From: Flavobacteriaceae bacterium
GTDB lineage: Bacteria > Bacteroidota > Bacteroidia > Flavobacteriales > Flavobacteriaceae
Direction: 5' to 3'
Length of the DNA stretch: 52,185 nt
NCBI GenBank assembly: GCA_009827225.1
Contig: WUAI01000022.1
Span: 1 to 52,185 of the forward strand
Shown here piece after piece: positions 1-7,909 of the stretch (positions are counted from its first letter, which is position 1; each line of letters opens with the position of its first letter). The position numbers were made by a program, and so were the translations under genes. Under the pieces are notes generated by a model that did not search any database, was not told the origin of the DNA, and was given only the letters and a program-made list of their open reading frames with translations.

Positions 1-113
1 TAATGGCGGTTGTCCATTTCATCGAAATAATAATTTAATTAAAAGTAAAAATAGCTTGAAAATAATAGTTTGTGTAAATTCGTTTAAAATTTGACAACAA
101 TTAAACTTAAACT

Positions 114-668
114 ATGAAAAAATTATTGTTCTTAGGAATGTTGACTCTTGGTACCTTATCCATGAATGCTCAAGGAATAGATTTTGGTATCAAAGCCGGG
201 GTTAACTTCGCTAATATTACAGATGCAACCGGGTTGGACAACCGTACAGGGTTTGTAGCCGGTGTGTTTGTTGGTGGGAAATTCAATGACAACCTTGGTA
301 TCCAGGCCGATCTGTTGTATTCTCAGCAAGGAGGGGAGTTCAGTGCCGGGGATTTCAACCTTGACTATGTGAACGTTCCGATTCTTATAAAGTATTTTGT
401 ATCTCAAGGATTTAATATTCAGGCGGGTCCTCAGTTCGGTGTGGTTGTTAATGACGACACACAAACCGTAGTGGGTGAGACCATTAATGATATTGCCACC
501 AACAATTTCGATGTTGCCGGGGTCATTGGGCTCGGGTATGATTTACCAATGGGTCTTCGAGTGGATGGAAGATATAGTTTCGGACTTTCCGATGTACCGG
601 ACGAAAGAGACTTTGATAAGGGTAAAAACAGTGTAATTACGCTATCTGTAGGATATTCCTTCCTTTAA
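114..668 (+). CDS. PorT-like outer-membrane beta-barrel protein
   Basis: A 184-residue protein with a clear signal peptide (Lys-Lys start, hydrophobic core, cleavage after MNAQ near residue 20). The mature part begins with IDFGIKAGVNFANI and continues as alternating hydrophobic/polar strands ending in an aromatic-hydrophobic tail (VGYSFL). This is the pattern of the PorT-type 'outer membrane beta-barrel' family (PF13568-like), predicted to sit in the outer membrane as an eight-strand barrel. The 'LGYDLPMGLRVDGRYSFGL' segment recurs almost unchanged in the next gene, so the two are paralogues. Members of the family mostly have no assigned substrate. A terminator follows directly. Confidence 0.85.
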   Translation: MKKLLFLGMLTLGTLSMNAQGIDFGIKAGVNFANITDATGLDNRTGFVAGVFVGGKFNDNLGIQADLLYSQQGGEFSAGDFNLDYVNVPILIKYFVSQGFNIQAGPQFGVVVNDDTQTVVGETINDIATNNFDVAGVIGLGYDLPMGLRVDGRYSFGLSDVPDERDFDKGKNSVITLSVGYSFL

Positions 669-688
669 AAGAGAAAAATAATTATGAG

Positions 689-715
689 AAGCCGTCCAAT
701 GGGCGGCTTTTTTTA
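689..715 (+). terminator. Intrinsic terminator after first barrel gene
   Basis: AAGCCGTCC (689-697), loop aat, GGGCGGCTT (701-709) form a nine-pair stem with one G-T wobble, followed by a run of T. It lies about 20 nt after the stop codon and isolates the first barrel gene from the second. Confidence 0.85.
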
Positions 716-825
716 TTGATTATCAGCATGTTAACAACTGTGTTGACAAAAATATGACTTTTATCATAGTGGTAACACCTAATTATTGCTTAGCTTTAAT
801 GAGCTATTAATCAAACAATTACATT

Positions 826-1407
826 ATGAAAAAAGCAATCTTAACCATGATGCTGCTCGCTTTCATCCCGGCAGCTGTTCATGCTCAGGTCACATTTGGA
901 GGTAAGGCAGGTTTAAACATTGCAGGTGTGACAGGAGACGACACGGATGATACAGAAAGTCTTATCGGTTTTAGAGTAGGTGCTCTTGCAAATATTCCCG
1001 TTTCAGGGGAATTCGATGTACAACCAGAAGTCACTTACTCATTGCGTGGTTTTAAAGATGGAGATTTTGATATTAAAATCGACTACGTAGACTTAGAGGT
1101 ATTGGGTAGTTATGAGATCGTGGATGGGCTTGATCTTCAAGCGGGTCCGCTTATTGGTTTTAATGTCTCAGGAAAAGTGGACGGGCCAGGTGGAGAACAA
1201 GATCTTGACAATTTGGAGTCCATTAATTTTGGAATTGGAGTGGGGGCACAGTACACACTTCCTATGGGTTTATTCTTCCAGGTTCGATATGATATGGGAT
1301 TCAACAACGTATTCGAGGACCAGGGTGAAGGATCTTTTGATGCTAAAAACTGCAACATCGGTTTTAACATAGGTTATATGTTTGGTAATGGAGAAGAGGA
1401 ACTCTAG
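826..1407 (+). CDS. PorT-like outer-membrane beta-barrel protein
   Basis: A 193-residue protein with signal peptide (cleavage after AVHAQ, about residue 21). The mature N-terminus VTFGGKAGLNIAGVTGDD matches the family opening 'FGxKAGxN'. The later GAQYTLPMGLFFQVRYDMGFNNV corresponds to the YDLPMGLRVDGRYSFGL segment of the upstream gene, so this is a tandem paralogue. Predicted outer-membrane barrel; no ligand or partner can be inferred. It lies 158 nt after the first gene and has its own terminator downstream, so it is probably a separate transcript. TAGCTTTA at 791-798 could be its -7 promoter box, but no -33 TTG is convincing. Confidence 0.85.
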   Translation: MKKAILTMMLLAFIPAAVHAQVTFGGKAGLNIAGVTGDDTDDTESLIGFRVGALANIPVSGEFDVQPEVTYSLRGFKDGDFDIKIDYVDLEVLGSYEIVDGLDLQAGPLIGFNVSGKVDGPGGEQDLDNLESINFGIGVGAQYTLPMGLFFQVRYDMGFNNVFEDQGEGSFDAKNCNIGFNIGYMFGNGEEEL

Positions 1408-1428
1408 TCCATTTTTATAAAATTAATG

Positions 1429-1455
1429 AGGGAAGGCGTAGACCTTCCCTTTTTT
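1429..1455 (+). terminator. Intrinsic terminator after second barrel gene
   Basis: AGGGAAGG (1429-1436), loop cgtaga, CCTTCCCT (1443-1450) and then a T run. Perfect eight-pair stem beginning 21 nt after the stop codon. Confidence 0.9.
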
Positions 1456-1483
1456 CAATATACAGGATAAGGCATATGTCGTA

Positions 1484-1515
1484 TTGGGTTCACGCCATAT
1501 ATAACTTAGATTTAC
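1484..1515 (+). promoter_or_regulatory. Bacteroidota-type promoter for third barrel gene
   Basis: TTG at 1484-1486 and TAGATTTA at 1507-1514 are separated by 20 nt. This fits the published Flavobacterium pattern (TTG at -33, TAnnTTTG at -7, 17-23 nt spacing) except for the final base. The ATG at 1542 follows after 27 nt. Inferred from the pattern only. Confidence 0.5.
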
Positions 1516-1541
1516 TTTATTATTAATCAAATACTTTCATT

Positions 1542-2045
1542 ATGAAAAAATTCAATTTAATAATTGTGTTGGTTGTCTTCGCGGTATCTAGCGTTATGGC
1601 CCAGGGACAGTTCAGAGCAGGTGTTTCCGGTGGAATTCCAATAGGAGATGCCGGTGATTTTGCCATATTTGCCATTGCCGTAGACCTTGGATATCTATTT
1701 GAAATATCCGACACCTTCGATGCCGGGGTTGCTACAGGGTACTCTCATTCTTTTGGAGATGAACAAGATCTTGGTGTTTTAGGTACATTGGATTTGGATG
1801 ACGAACAATTTATACCCGTGGCTGCATCGGGAAGATTTGAAGTTGCTCCTAGTTTTACGATAGGAGGTGATGTGGGATATGCCATTGGCATCAATGACAA
1901 TAACGATGGTGGTTTTTATTATTCTCCACGCGCTCAGTATAGTGTATCCGAAGCCATAGATATTGTAGCAGCATATAGAGGAGTAGCCGTTGAAGGCGGT
2001 AGCTGGGATATTATTTCAGCAGGTGTCGAATTCGGAATTGACTAA
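1542..2045 (+). CDS. Small outer-membrane beta-barrel protein
   Basis: A 167-residue protein with signal peptide (MKKFNLIIVLVVFAVSSVMAQ). The mature chain opens QFRAGVSGGIPIGDAGDF and has repeating amphipathic strands rich in Gly, Tyr and Phe, ending SAGVEFGID. It belongs to the same broad outer-membrane barrel superfamily as the two genes before it but is more divergent and shorter. It is third in a tandem set, each unit separated by a terminator, which suggests separately controlled paralogues. Specific role unknown. Confidence 0.8.
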   Translation: MKKFNLIIVLVVFAVSSVMAQGQFRAGVSGGIPIGDAGDFAIFAIAVDLGYLFEISDTFDAGVATGYSHSFGDEQDLGVLGTLDLDDEQFIPVAASGRFEVAPSFTIGGDVGYAIGINDNNDGGFYYSPRAQYSVSEAIDIVAAYRGVAVEGGSWDIISAGVEFGID

Positions 2046-2070
2046 TCCTTTGAGTTTTAACTAAAAAAAT

Positions 2071-2093
2071 GGAGGGTTAAGCCCTCCTTTTTT
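2071..2093. terminator. Bidirectional intrinsic terminator
   Basis: GGAGGG (2071-2076), loop ttaag, CCCTCC (2082-2087), flanked by A-rich sequence on the left and T-rich sequence on the right. It lies between a plus-strand barrel gene and the minus-strand symporter gene and can serve both; its T run overlaps the symporter stop codon. Confidence 0.85.
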
Positions 2094-3843
2094 ATTTCCG
2101 TTTCCAGATTCTGTAAATAAGGTATGCCGAAATAAGCGCAATGATAGCCAGAATTGCGAATCCGGTTACATTTCCGTAGATGAGATAACCAGTGGCAAAA
2201 AGCGATGTGTAGACAAATAAGATTCCTAAGAGCATAGATGCCAGGTCGGCAGTAGCATTATCTTCAGAGGATGTTATTTCAACATTTTCCGACCGTAATT
2301 TCTTTTTAAATCGATTCCAACCCACCCCATAGGGTGTTACCTCATTGTAAAAGCGAGTTAGAGTCTCAGTACTTGTAGGACGGGTTAGTAAGGTGACCAC
2401 AATCCAGCTAATGGACGTAATCAAAACTCCCAACACCAATTTTTCATAATCTTCAAGTCCAAGTTCAGTAAATTCAAACACCAAGGCTACAATAAACGAA
2501 ACCAACATTCCGGTAATCTCGCTGTAGGCATTAATTCGCCACCAGAACCAGCGAAGAATAAAGATAAGGCCTGTTCCGGCTCCTATTTGAAGTAATATAT
2601 TGAAGGTATCCAACGCGCTTTCAAACTGAAGGGCTAGCAAAGCGGAAAGGATCATGAGAATTACCGTGGAAAGCCTTCCAATACCAACAAGCTTTTTCTC
2701 AGATGCTTTTGAATCTACAAAGCGTTTATAAAAATCCAGGGAAATATAGGAGGATCCCCAATTCAAGTGAGTCGATATGGTACTCATAAAAGCAGCGATC
2801 AATGAAGTGACCACAAGACCCAATAATCCGGCCGGCAAATGCGTGAGCATCGCCGGATAGCCTAAATCATGTCCTAATGTGGCATTTGGGAATTGAGAAG
2901 CAATATCCGAAAGTTCAGGGTACAGAACCAAAGAAGCCAGAGCAATCAGAATCCAGGGCCATGGTCTCAAAGCATAGTGAGCGATATTGAAGAGGAGGGT
3001 GGCTCCAATAGCATTCTTTTCATCTTTCGCGGAAAGCATTCTTTGTGCAATATAACCGCCCCCGCCAGGCTCAGCTCCAGGATACCAAACACTCCACCAC
3101 TGCACTGCAATGGGTATGATCAATAATACGATCAGTGATTCTGTACTATTGAAGTCGGGAAGAAAGTCGAGTTTATCTGAGACATTTGCATGGGTTAAAA
3201 GATTGTCTAGCCCGCCTATTTCGGGCATTCCAATGATATATATCGCAGCCCAAATAGAACCTACCATCGCAATGGCAAACTGAAGAAAATCGGTAAAGAT
3301 TACACCCCGTAATCCACCAATCGAACTGTAGATCACCGTAATAACCGATGCATAGACAACAGATTGCCATGGCTGCAGATCGAACAAAATCCCACCAATT
3401 TTTATGGCCGCCAGGCATACGGATGCCATAATCATAACATTGAAAAATACTCCCAGATATAATGCTCGAAATCCACGCAGGAAGGCAGCTTCTTTTCCGC
3501 TATAGCGCAATTCATAAAACTGAAGATCGGTAAGTACTTTGGACCGTCTCCATAATTTGGCATATACAAATACTGTAAGCATACCGGTGATGAGGAACGC
3601 CCACCATACCCAATTTCCGGAAACTCCGTTCTGTCGAACGATATCAGTAACCAGATTGGGGGTATCCGCAGAAAAAGTAGTAGCCACCATGGAAATACCC
3701 AATAGCCACCAGGGCATATTTCGACCAGACAGGAAAAATTCTTTGGTGTTTTTACCGGATCTTCTGGCGACTAATACTCCAATTAGTAGGAAGAATGCAA
3801 AAAAGGTAATGATAAGAACCCAATCGAGCGTGGCTAGTTTCAT
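2092..3843 (-). CDS. Sodium:solute symporter (SSS family)
   Basis: A 583-residue polytopic inner-membrane protein with about 13-14 hydrophobic segments. The N-terminal region has the family signature: an early helix (VLIITFFAFFLLIGVLVARR), then TKEFFLSGRNMPWWLLGISMVATTFSADTP, the Na-binding region typical of SSS carriers. It couples sodium entry to uptake of an organic solute; the substrate cannot be deduced. A hydrophilic stretch near residues 490-530 precedes the last two helices. It is last in a minus-strand group of three (OmpA-like, helix-hairpin-helix, symporter), 10 nt after the preceding gene. Confidence 0.9.
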   Translation of the reverse strand: MKLATLDWVLIITFFAFFLLIGVLVARRSGKNTKEFFLSGRNMPWWLLGISMVATTFSADTPNLVTDIVRQNGVSGNWVWWAFLITGMLTVFVYAKLWRRSKVLTDLQFYELRYSGKEAAFLRGFRALYLGVFFNVMIMASVCLAAIKIGGILFDLQPWQSVVYASVITVIYSSIGGLRGVIFTDFLQFAIAMVGSIWAAIYIIGMPEIGGLDNLLTHANVSDKLDFLPDFNSTESLIVLLIIPIAVQWWSVWYPGAEPGGGGYIAQRMLSAKDEKNAIGATLLFNIAHYALRPWPWILIALASLVLYPELSDIASQFPNATLGHDLGYPAMLTHLPAGLLGLVVTSLIAAFMSTISTHLNWGSSYISLDFYKRFVDSKASEKKLVGIGRLSTVILMILSALLALQFESALDTFNILLQIGAGTGLIFILRWFWWRINAYSEITGMLVSFIVALVFEFTELGLEDYEKLVLGVLITSISWIVVTLLTRPTSTETLTRFYNEVTPYGVGWNRFKKKLRSENVEITSSEDNATADLASMLLGILFVYTSLFATGYLIYGNVTGFAILAIIALISAYLIYRIWKRK

Positions 3844-3853
3844 AATAAGTAAA

Positions 3854-4465
3854 TTAAACCATCAGATTCTCTGCCTGTCCCACCCAATCGTCTCGTTCAA
3901 TTCTACCCGGGAAGAAGTCGATCAACTCGGTGATAACCCTAATGTCTTCCTCCGTTAATCGGCTGATCTGCTCTACGGTAAAAATACCAATCTCATTAAG
4001 CTTTAACTCGATATAAGGGCCAATTCCATTGATGCGGGTAAGATCCTCTTTCATGGAAGCATCTGCATGACCGAAATTATCAAAATTAAGACGGGGTTTA
4101 TTCTTGGTATAAGTAATGTAACTGGTTCTGGCTTGTTGTGTAATTTCTTCTTGTGTCTTTAGCTGAGGGGTAGTTTCTTCTTCCTGTTCTTCCTCAACAA
4201 TATCCCGTTTCATCTCTTCTTGAGTTTCTTTAACCACTTCGATGATCTTTGGCTTGATCTCAGTAAATATCACTTCCAGGTCTTTCTCCTTTTTTGTTAT
4301 TTCTGAAAATTCGCTGTTATGCTTCAATTTCCGGAGCATCTTCTGGTATTTCGATCGTTGCATTCCCCAGGCTGCAAAGTACCCGATTAAGAAGGTGCTC
4401 AGCATTAAAAGGAATATGCCAAGGTAATCAGGCAACTGGTTGATAAAATCGGTGAGGTATTGCAT
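3854..4465 (-). CDS. Membrane-anchored helix-hairpin-helix protein
   Basis: A 203-residue protein. Residues about 14-34 form one transmembrane helix (YLGIFLLMLSTFLIGYFAAWGM). A charged, Glu-rich, probably coiled linker follows (about 45-130). The C-terminal 60 residues contain a helix-hairpin-helix-like module (LTRINGIGPYIELKLNEIGI followed by FTVEQISRLTEEDI), as in COG3743/DUF4332-type proteins. In soluble proteins this fold often contacts DNA without sequence specificity; here it is tethered to a membrane, so a structural or protein-binding role is equally possible. The ATG overlaps the stop of the upstream OmpA-like gene (TAATG), indicating translational coupling. Confidence 0.65.
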   Translation of the reverse strand: MQYLTDFINQLPDYLGIFLLMLSTFLIGYFAAWGMQRSKYQKMLRKLKHNSEFSEITKKEKDLEVIFTEIKPKIIEVVKETQEEMKRDIVEEEQEEETTPQLKTQEEITQQARTSYITYTKNKPRLNFDNFGHADASMKEDLTRINGIGPYIELKLNEIGIFTVEQISRLTEEDIRVITELIDFFPGRIERDDWVGQAENLMV

Positions 4466-5466
4466 TAATTGGTAATATATTTAATTTCTATTCTACGATT
4501 CAGAAAACGCCCTCTTTCCGTCTTGTTACTGGCAATTGACTCCGATTCCCCTTTCGATTTTGCAATGACTTGCTTTCTGTCCAGTTTTCCTTTGGTTACC
4601 AGATACCAGCGAACCTGCCGGGCATGTTTTAGGGCTAGCAGGTAATTATCGTTGGCATTCCCTACATTATCGGTATGCCCGATGACTTCGATCTTTAAAT
4701 CAGGATTTCGAGCTACTGCTGTCTTCACTTCTTCCAAAATTCCCTCCAATGCAGGATTGACAAATATCTCATTATTCACAATCTTAGGATAAAGGACGGT
4801 CGTTTCAGGAATTGCGAGTTTCCGAGCAGCGATGCGCGCAGTATCTAATGGTTGAAAAACAAATGAGATTCCATTAGAATATTTGCCAAACGCATCAAAA
4901 TCGATTTCCCTGATCACAGGCTTAATCACCAATCGCTCAGGGTTAATCCCCGTTTCTATAAGCGTATTTTCAATATTCTTTGCTCGTTGAAATCCAAGGT
5001 TAGGACTTACAATATTCTCCGAAGCACTATATAAGGAGGCGATATGGAGTTCTTCATTCGGATGTTCAATTAAATAGGTGTTCAGTTTGTATTTGAAATC
5101 CAAAAGAGACGGATCGATGGTAACTTGCGCCAGATTCTTGGTGATCGTAATTCCTTTAGGATACAGAAATACTAAATCCCCTGATGGGGTAGAAGCCTTT
5201 AAGCCTGAAGGAGTCTCTATATTGTTCACCGGATCCTCAACATTCTCAACCAAACTCAACGAATCTACCTCATTCTCGTAAAGACCATTCGATTCGTCAA
5301 TTTGGAGAGGCTCATCCACCTGGGAACTACTGCTGTCTTTGATGGGTGTAGTGACCGCAGTTTCATCACTATCCTGACTTACTGAAGGTTGCAACCAGGA
5401 ATATAACCACAAGCCGAAAAAGGACCATACTAAAAACACCAAAAAGGCTATTAAGAAGTTTTTCAT
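4465..5466 (-). CDS. OmpA-family protein with N-terminal membrane anchor
   Basis: A 333-residue protein. Residues 3-25 form a hydrophobic segment (signal anchor or uncleaved helix), followed by a Ser/Asp/Glu-rich linker to about residue 95. The C-terminal 110 residues are an OmpA/MotB peptidoglycan-binding domain: IEVIGHTDNVGNANDNYLLA ... RQVRWYL ... GESESIASNKTERGRFLNRRIEI. The middle region (about 95-215) has the same architecture in weaker form (LHIASLYSASENI ... NLGFQRAKNIENTLIETGINPERL), which looks like a degenerate second OmpA-like module. First gene of the minus-strand trio; it probably anchors a complex to the cell wall. Confidence 0.75.
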   Translation of the reverse strand: MKNFLIAFLVFLVWSFFGLWLYSWLQPSVSQDSDETAVTTPIKDSSSSQVDEPLQIDESNGLYENEVDSLSLVENVEDPVNNIETPSGLKASTPSGDLVFLYPKGITITKNLAQVTIDPSLLDFKYKLNTYLIEHPNEELHIASLYSASENIVSPNLGFQRAKNIENTLIETGINPERLVIKPVIREIDFDAFGKYSNGISFVFQPLDTARIAARKLAIPETTVLYPKIVNNEIFVNPALEGILEEVKTAVARNPDLKIEVIGHTDNVGNANDNYLLALKHARQVRWYLVTKGKLDRKQVIAKSKGESESIASNKTERGRFLNRRIEIKYITN

Positions 5467-5539
5467 CAGAGGCTAGACGTTGATTTCCGCTTGTTGATTG
5501 AAATAGTTGTGATTCTAACAAACATAACAAATTTAATCC

Positions 5540-5568
5540 TTGGATTGGGCGAAATTTTAATATGTTTT
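5540..5568 (+). promoter_or_regulatory. Candidate promoter of the his operon
   Basis: TTG at 5540-5542 and TATGTTTT at 5561-5568, spaced 18 nt, fit the flavobacterial TTG / TAnnTTTG pattern loosely and would start RNA about 40 nt before the leader peptide. A closer match to the -7 box alone, TATCTTTA at 5596-5603, has no -33 partner and would leave almost no 5' leader. Which one is used cannot be decided from sequence. Confidence 0.35.
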
Positions 5569-5612
5569 TCACATATCTGTAAACAAATTTTTAATTATCT
5601 TTACCCCTCATT

Positions 5613-5669
5613 ATGAAATTAAACACATTACACCACCACCATATCACTTATTTCGCTCATGCGAGGTGA
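5613..5669 (+). CDS. hisL: His operon leader peptide
   Basis: An 18-codon ORF whose product reads MKLNTLHHHHITYFAHAR, with four consecutive His codons (cac cac cac cat) and a fifth near the end. It lies 31 nt upstream of a strong intrinsic terminator and 97 nt upstream of hisG. This is the classical layout of transcription attenuation: when charged His-tRNA is scarce, the ribosome stalls on the His run and the terminator does not form. The peptide is the regulatory device, not a functional product. A short hairpin (TCGC, tcat, GCGA at 5653-5664) and pairing of ATCAC (5643-5647) with GTGAT (5666-5670) could provide the pause structure; a specific antiterminator was not resolved. Too short for ordinary gene finders. 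Confidence 0.9.
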   Translation: MKLNTLHHHHITYFAHAR

Positions 5670-5699
5670 TTTGGTTATTGTAATAATGGCAATAATATG

Positions 5700-5730
5700 A
5701 ACCCGTTTGAGCTTTCAAACGGGTTTTTTT
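5700..5730 (+). terminator. His operon attenuator hairpin
   Basis: AACCCGTTTGA (5700-5710), loop gctt, TCAAACGGGTT (5715-5725) give a perfect 11-pair stem that runs into seven T residues. Placed between the His-rich leader peptide and hisG, it is the regulated terminator of the operon. Confidence 0.92.
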
Positions 5731-5765
5731 ATGGACAAAAAGAATTGGAAAACTAAATAGTCGAC

Positions 5766-6623
5766 ATGAAAAAATTAAAAATTGCAGTACAGAAGTCGGG
5801 AAGATTGCACGATCAATCCATCCGCTTGCTTAAAGATTGCGGAATCTCTATTGACAATGGGAAAGATCAGCTCAAAGCTGCTGCGAAAAATTTCCCCATG
5901 GAGATCTACTATTTGAGAAATGGTGATATCCCTCAATACCTGAAAGATGGAGTAGTGGACTGCGCTATCATCGGTGAAAATCTTTTGATCGAAAAAGGAG
6001 AGGGGATTTCTATTGCGGAAAAGTTGGGATTCTCGAAATGCAGGGTTTCGCTGGCGGTTTCCAAAATTTTTGAGTACGACAGTGTTCAGGATTTGGAAGG
6101 AAAACGAATTGCCACTTCCTATCCGAATACCGTCAGAAAGTTCCTGAAAGAGCAGGGGCTAAATGCGGAACTACATATCATTAACGGTAGTGTGGAAATC
6201 GCACCAAATATCGGACTCGCTGATGCTATTTGCGATATTGTGAGTAGTGGAAGTACCCTGTTTAAAAACAACCTAAAGGAAGTGGAGGAAATTCTTCGAA
6301 GTGAAGCCGTACTTGCCGTGTCTCCACGAATTCCATCCGAGTCCAGGGAGGTGCTTAGCAAGTTACAATTCCGATTCCAGGCGGTCTTAAAAGGACGTGA
6401 TTTTAGATATGTGTTGCTGAATGCACCAAATGATAAATTAGACACGATTATCAACCTTATTCCCGGAATGAAGAGCCCGACCATCCTTCCACTGGCAGAC
6501 AGTAACTGGAGTAGTGTCCACTCTGTGGTTCAAAACAATGAATTCTGGGAAGTAATCGATCAATTAAAGAATGCCGGGGCCGAAGGAATATTGGTATGCC
6601 CAATAGAAAAGATGGTGATATGA
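5766..6623 (+). CDS. hisG: ATP phosphoribosyltransferase (long form)
   Basis: First committed enzyme of histidine synthesis: joins ATP and PRPP to give N1-phosphoribosyl-ATP. The 285 residues match the long-form enzyme, which carries its own C-terminal regulatory ACT-like domain (about 210-285) and does not need HisZ. Recognisable segments are KIAVQKSGRLHDQSIRLLKDCGI at the N-terminus, DCAIIGENLLIEKG, and the PRPP-binding region DAICDIVSSGSTLFKNNL (about 158-175). It opens the operon after the attenuator; its stop overlaps the hisD start. Feedback inhibition by histidine is expected from the family. Confidence 0.97.
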   Translation: MKKLKIAVQKSGRLHDQSIRLLKDCGISIDNGKDQLKAAAKNFPMEIYYLRNGDIPQYLKDGVVDCAIIGENLLIEKGEGISIAEKLGFSKCRVSLAVSKIFEYDSVQDLEGKRIATSYPNTVRKFLKEQGLNAELHIINGSVEIAPNIGLADAICDIVSSGSTLFKNNLKEVEEILRSEAVLAVSPRIPSESREVLSKLQFRFQAVLKGRDFRYVLLNAPNDKLDTIINLIPGMKSPTILPLADSNWSSVHSVVQNNEFWEVIDQLKNAGAEGILVCPIEKMVI

Positions 6624-7909
6624 TGAAAACGTTTAAATATCCCGAAGTTGAACAATGGAGCTCCATCCTGATGCGACCCACACAATCGGTGTCAGATATT
6701 GAAGATACCGTTGAAGAAATTTTTCAGGAGGTAAAAAATAAGGGAAATATGGCTGTCCAGCGCTATACCGAGCTTTTCGACGGTGTACAGGCTGAAGAAT
6801 TTGAAGTTTCAGAAGAGACAATTTCAGCTGCAGCAAATCAAATTTCCGAGGAACTAAAAACTGCTATCAACACCGCAAAGTCAAATATCGAAAGGTTTCA
6901 CAAATCCCAGATTACAGATTATAAAATGGTGGAAACCAGCCCGGGCGTCAACTGTTGGATCCGTAAAAAGCCCATTCAAAAAGTGGGTCTGTATATTCCA
7001 GGTGGGACGGCCCCTTTATTTTCGAGTATCTTAATGTTGGCAGTTCCCGCAAAATTGGCAGGATGCGAGGAGATCATCCTTTGTTCACCTCCGGGAAAAG
7101 ACGGCACTCTAGCTCCCGAAATCTTATACACGGCAGCGCTTTGTGGAGTAAAAAAAATATTTACTGTCGGAGGAATTCAGGCAATAGCGGCTCTTACTTT
7201 CGGAACAGAAACTATTCCTTCAGTATATAAAATATTTGGACCCGGCAACCAGTTTGTTACGGTCGCAAAACAAATTGCTACCAAATACGGTGTCGCTATC
7301 GATATGCCTGCAGGCCCCAGTGAATTGATGGTGGTTTCCGATGAAATGGGAAGAGCGGATTTTATCGCTTCCGACCTATTAAGTCAGGCAGAACACGGTA
7401 CGGATAGTCAGGTGGTGTTGGTGACCACGTCTGAAACGCTCTTATCCGAGGTCGACAAAGAGATCAAAAAACAAATGGAATTACTGCCCAGGAAAGAAAT
7501 AGCGGCCAAAGCCATAAAGAACTCGAAGTCGATTCTCGTGGCAAACGACAATGATGCCTTGCGAATAATCAATGAGTACGGACCCGAACATTTAATCGTT
7601 GTTTCAGAAAATGAATCATATTATCTGGATCGAATAATGAATGCGGGATCTGTGTTTGTTGGGTCTTACACTCCCGAAAGTGCTGGAGATTATGCGTCGG
7701 GCACAAATCACACCTTGCCCACCAACGGATATGCAAAGCAATACAGCGGCGTAAACCTGGACAGCTTCTTAAAGTCGGTTACATTTCAGAAAATATCCAA
7801 AGAGGGAATACGCAATATTGGGCCAGTGGTAGAGTTAATGGCAGAAGCAGAAGGACTACAAGCTCATAAAAACGCTGTATCCATTCGTTTAAATGAAATC
7901 AACAAATAA
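6620..7909 (+). CDS. hisD: Histidinol dehydrogenase
   Basis: Catalyses the last two steps, L-histidinol to L-histidine, with NAD and a bound zinc. Family motifs are plain: KVGLYIPGGTAPLFSSILML, AGPSELMVVSDE, SDLLSQAEHGTDSQVVLV, and INEYGPEHLIVV with the catalytic Glu-His pair, then AGSVFVGSYTPESAGDYASGTNHTLPT. I place the start at the ATG at 6620, overlapping the hisG stop by four bases (ATGA); the adjacent ATG at 6623 is equally possible. The product is 428-429 residues, the usual length. The longer reading from 6596 lies wholly inside hisG and is unlikely. Confidence 0.96.
   Translation: MMKTFKYPEVEQWSSILMRPTQSVSDIEDTVEEIFQEVKNKGNMAVQRYTELFDGVQAEEFEVSEETISAAANQISEELKTAINTAKSNIERFHKSQITDYKMVETSPGVNCWIRKKPIQKVGLYIPGGTAPLFSSILMLAVPAKLAGCEEIILCSPPGKDGTLAPEILYTAALCGVKKIFTVGGIQAIAALTFGTETIPSVYKIFGPGNQFVTVAKQIATKYGVAIDMPAGPSELMVVSDEMGRADFIASDLLSQAEHGTDSQVVLVTTSETLLSEVDKEIKKQMELLPRKEIAAKAIKNSKSILVANDNDALRIINEYGPEHLIVVSENESYYLDRIMNAGSVFVGSYTPESAGDYASGTNHTLPTNGYAKQYSGVNLDSFLKSVTFQKISKEGIRNIGPVVELMAEAEGLQAHKNAVSIRLNEINK

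Noticed and set aside
3539-3958. 139-codon plus-strand open frame over the symporter start
   Set aside because: Overlaps two well-supported minus-strand genes and has no coding character of its own.
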